Shown piece by piece: positions 63,808 through 64,000 of a stretch of 64,000 nt of DNA. The DNA lies in contig CP015603.1 of NCBI GenBank assembly GCA_002284855.1, positions 1,240,001-1,304,000 of the forward strand, read 5' to 3'. Numbering within the stretch: position 1 is the stretch's first letter; each line of letters starts with the position of its first letter. This DNA is from Actinobacteria bacterium IMCC25003. Lineage in GTDB: Bacteria > Actinomycetota > Actinomycetes > Nanopelagicales > Nanopelagicaceae. The translations under genes and the position numbers were made by a program. The notes beneath the pieces were generated by a model that saw nothing but the letters and a program-made list of their open reading frames with translations, did no database searches and had not been told where the DNA came from.

Positions 63808-64000
63808 TTAGTTCTTTGCCAATTCTGCAGCCTTGCGCTCGACATCGTCGAGGCCACCGCACATAAAGAATGCTTGTTCTGGAACGTGGTCGTACTTTCC
63901 ATCAGCAAGCGCTTCGAAAGCTGCGATTGTGTCTGCAAGCGGAACGAATGAACCGTCGATACCAGTAAAGACCTTTGCCACGAATGTGTTCTGTGACAAG
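63808..64000 (-). CDS. atpD: ATP synthase beta subunit, C-terminal end (cut by window)
   Basis: The last ~63 residues of the catalytic F1 beta chain: [36 protein letters not shown] and [18 protein letters not shown]. The frame is open to the window end, so the gene continues past 64000. It precedes atpC in the usual order; the rest of the atp operon lies outside. Confidence 0.97.
   Translation of the reverse strand, partial: LSQNTFVAKVFTGIDGSFVPLADTIAAFEALADGKYDHVPEQAFFMCGGLDDVERKAAELAKN

Overview
The window looks like chromosome of a small-genome, moderate-GC actinobacterium, most likely a freshwater planktonic acI-type lineage (Nanopelagicales, 'Candidatus Planktophila'-like). The gene set is actinobacterial: homodimeric pyruvate dehydrogenase AceE next to AhpE-like and DUF3052 genes, GlgE, a DUF4032 protein, an RNase H/phosphatase fusion with its zinc-ribbon partner, and a MurA with Asp in place of the catalytic Cys. 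Intergenic gaps are tiny and stop/start overlaps are common. The taxon is inferred, not proven. I see no insertion sequence, phage, CRISPR array or other mobile element.

Layout: 1-2.8 kb, a cut peptide-type ABC permease, an MFS carrier and a hydrolase. 2.9-7.9 kb, tgt and an oxidative pentose-phosphate operon (pgl-gnd-zwf). 7.9-14.2 kb, a large LuxR/MalT-type regulator, a class III aminotransferase, an Orn/Lys/Arg-type decarboxylase and an SDR. 14.2-17.2 kb, small membrane and GNAT genes and a TerC exporter behind a yybP-ykoY (Mn2+) riboswitch. 17.2-27.5 kb, a myo-inositol operon (iolA-iolB-iolD-iolE-transaldolase-like-Gfo/Idh-iolG-EamA carrier) running into small genes. 27.5-31.9 kb, YciI, SRPBCC, epimerase and DUF418 genes, then a doxX/marR pair with a clear operator. 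31.9-32.2 kb, rnpB. 32.3-39.2 kb, a polyol (sorbitol/mannitol-type) ABC uptake and oxidation operon with a divergent AraC regulator. 39.2-44.5 kb, a second TerC, RNase H fusion, zinc ribbon, small genes, tRNA-Val and peroxiredoxin. 44.5-54.5 kb, aceE-glgE-glgB, an MFS carrier, a thioredoxin-like/TPR protein and DUF4032. 54.5-64 kb, an AI-2E family protein, hydrolase, aldehyde dehydrogenase, ABC export pair, secreted low-complexity protein, corrinoid adenosyltransferase, murA, a TMEM175-type channel, atpC and the 3' end of atpD.

Two results stand out. First, the inositol operon encodes each step from inositol to 5-dehydro-2-deoxygluconate plus the last step (IolA), but has neither the kinase IolC nor the aldolase IolJ. 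In their place is a transaldolase-family protein whose Glu equivalent to E. coli TalB E96 appears to be Gln, as in fructose-6-phosphate aldolase. The stereochemistry of unphosphorylated 5-dehydro-2-deoxygluconate fits this enzyme family, so a kinase-free inositol route is a testable hypothesis. Second, 23 genes have a -10-like hexamer exactly 6 nt before the start codon (18 of them strict TANNNT), the signature of leaderless transcription. At several divergent gene pairs the two such promoters are packed into 22-35 bp, in one case with overlapping -10 elements.
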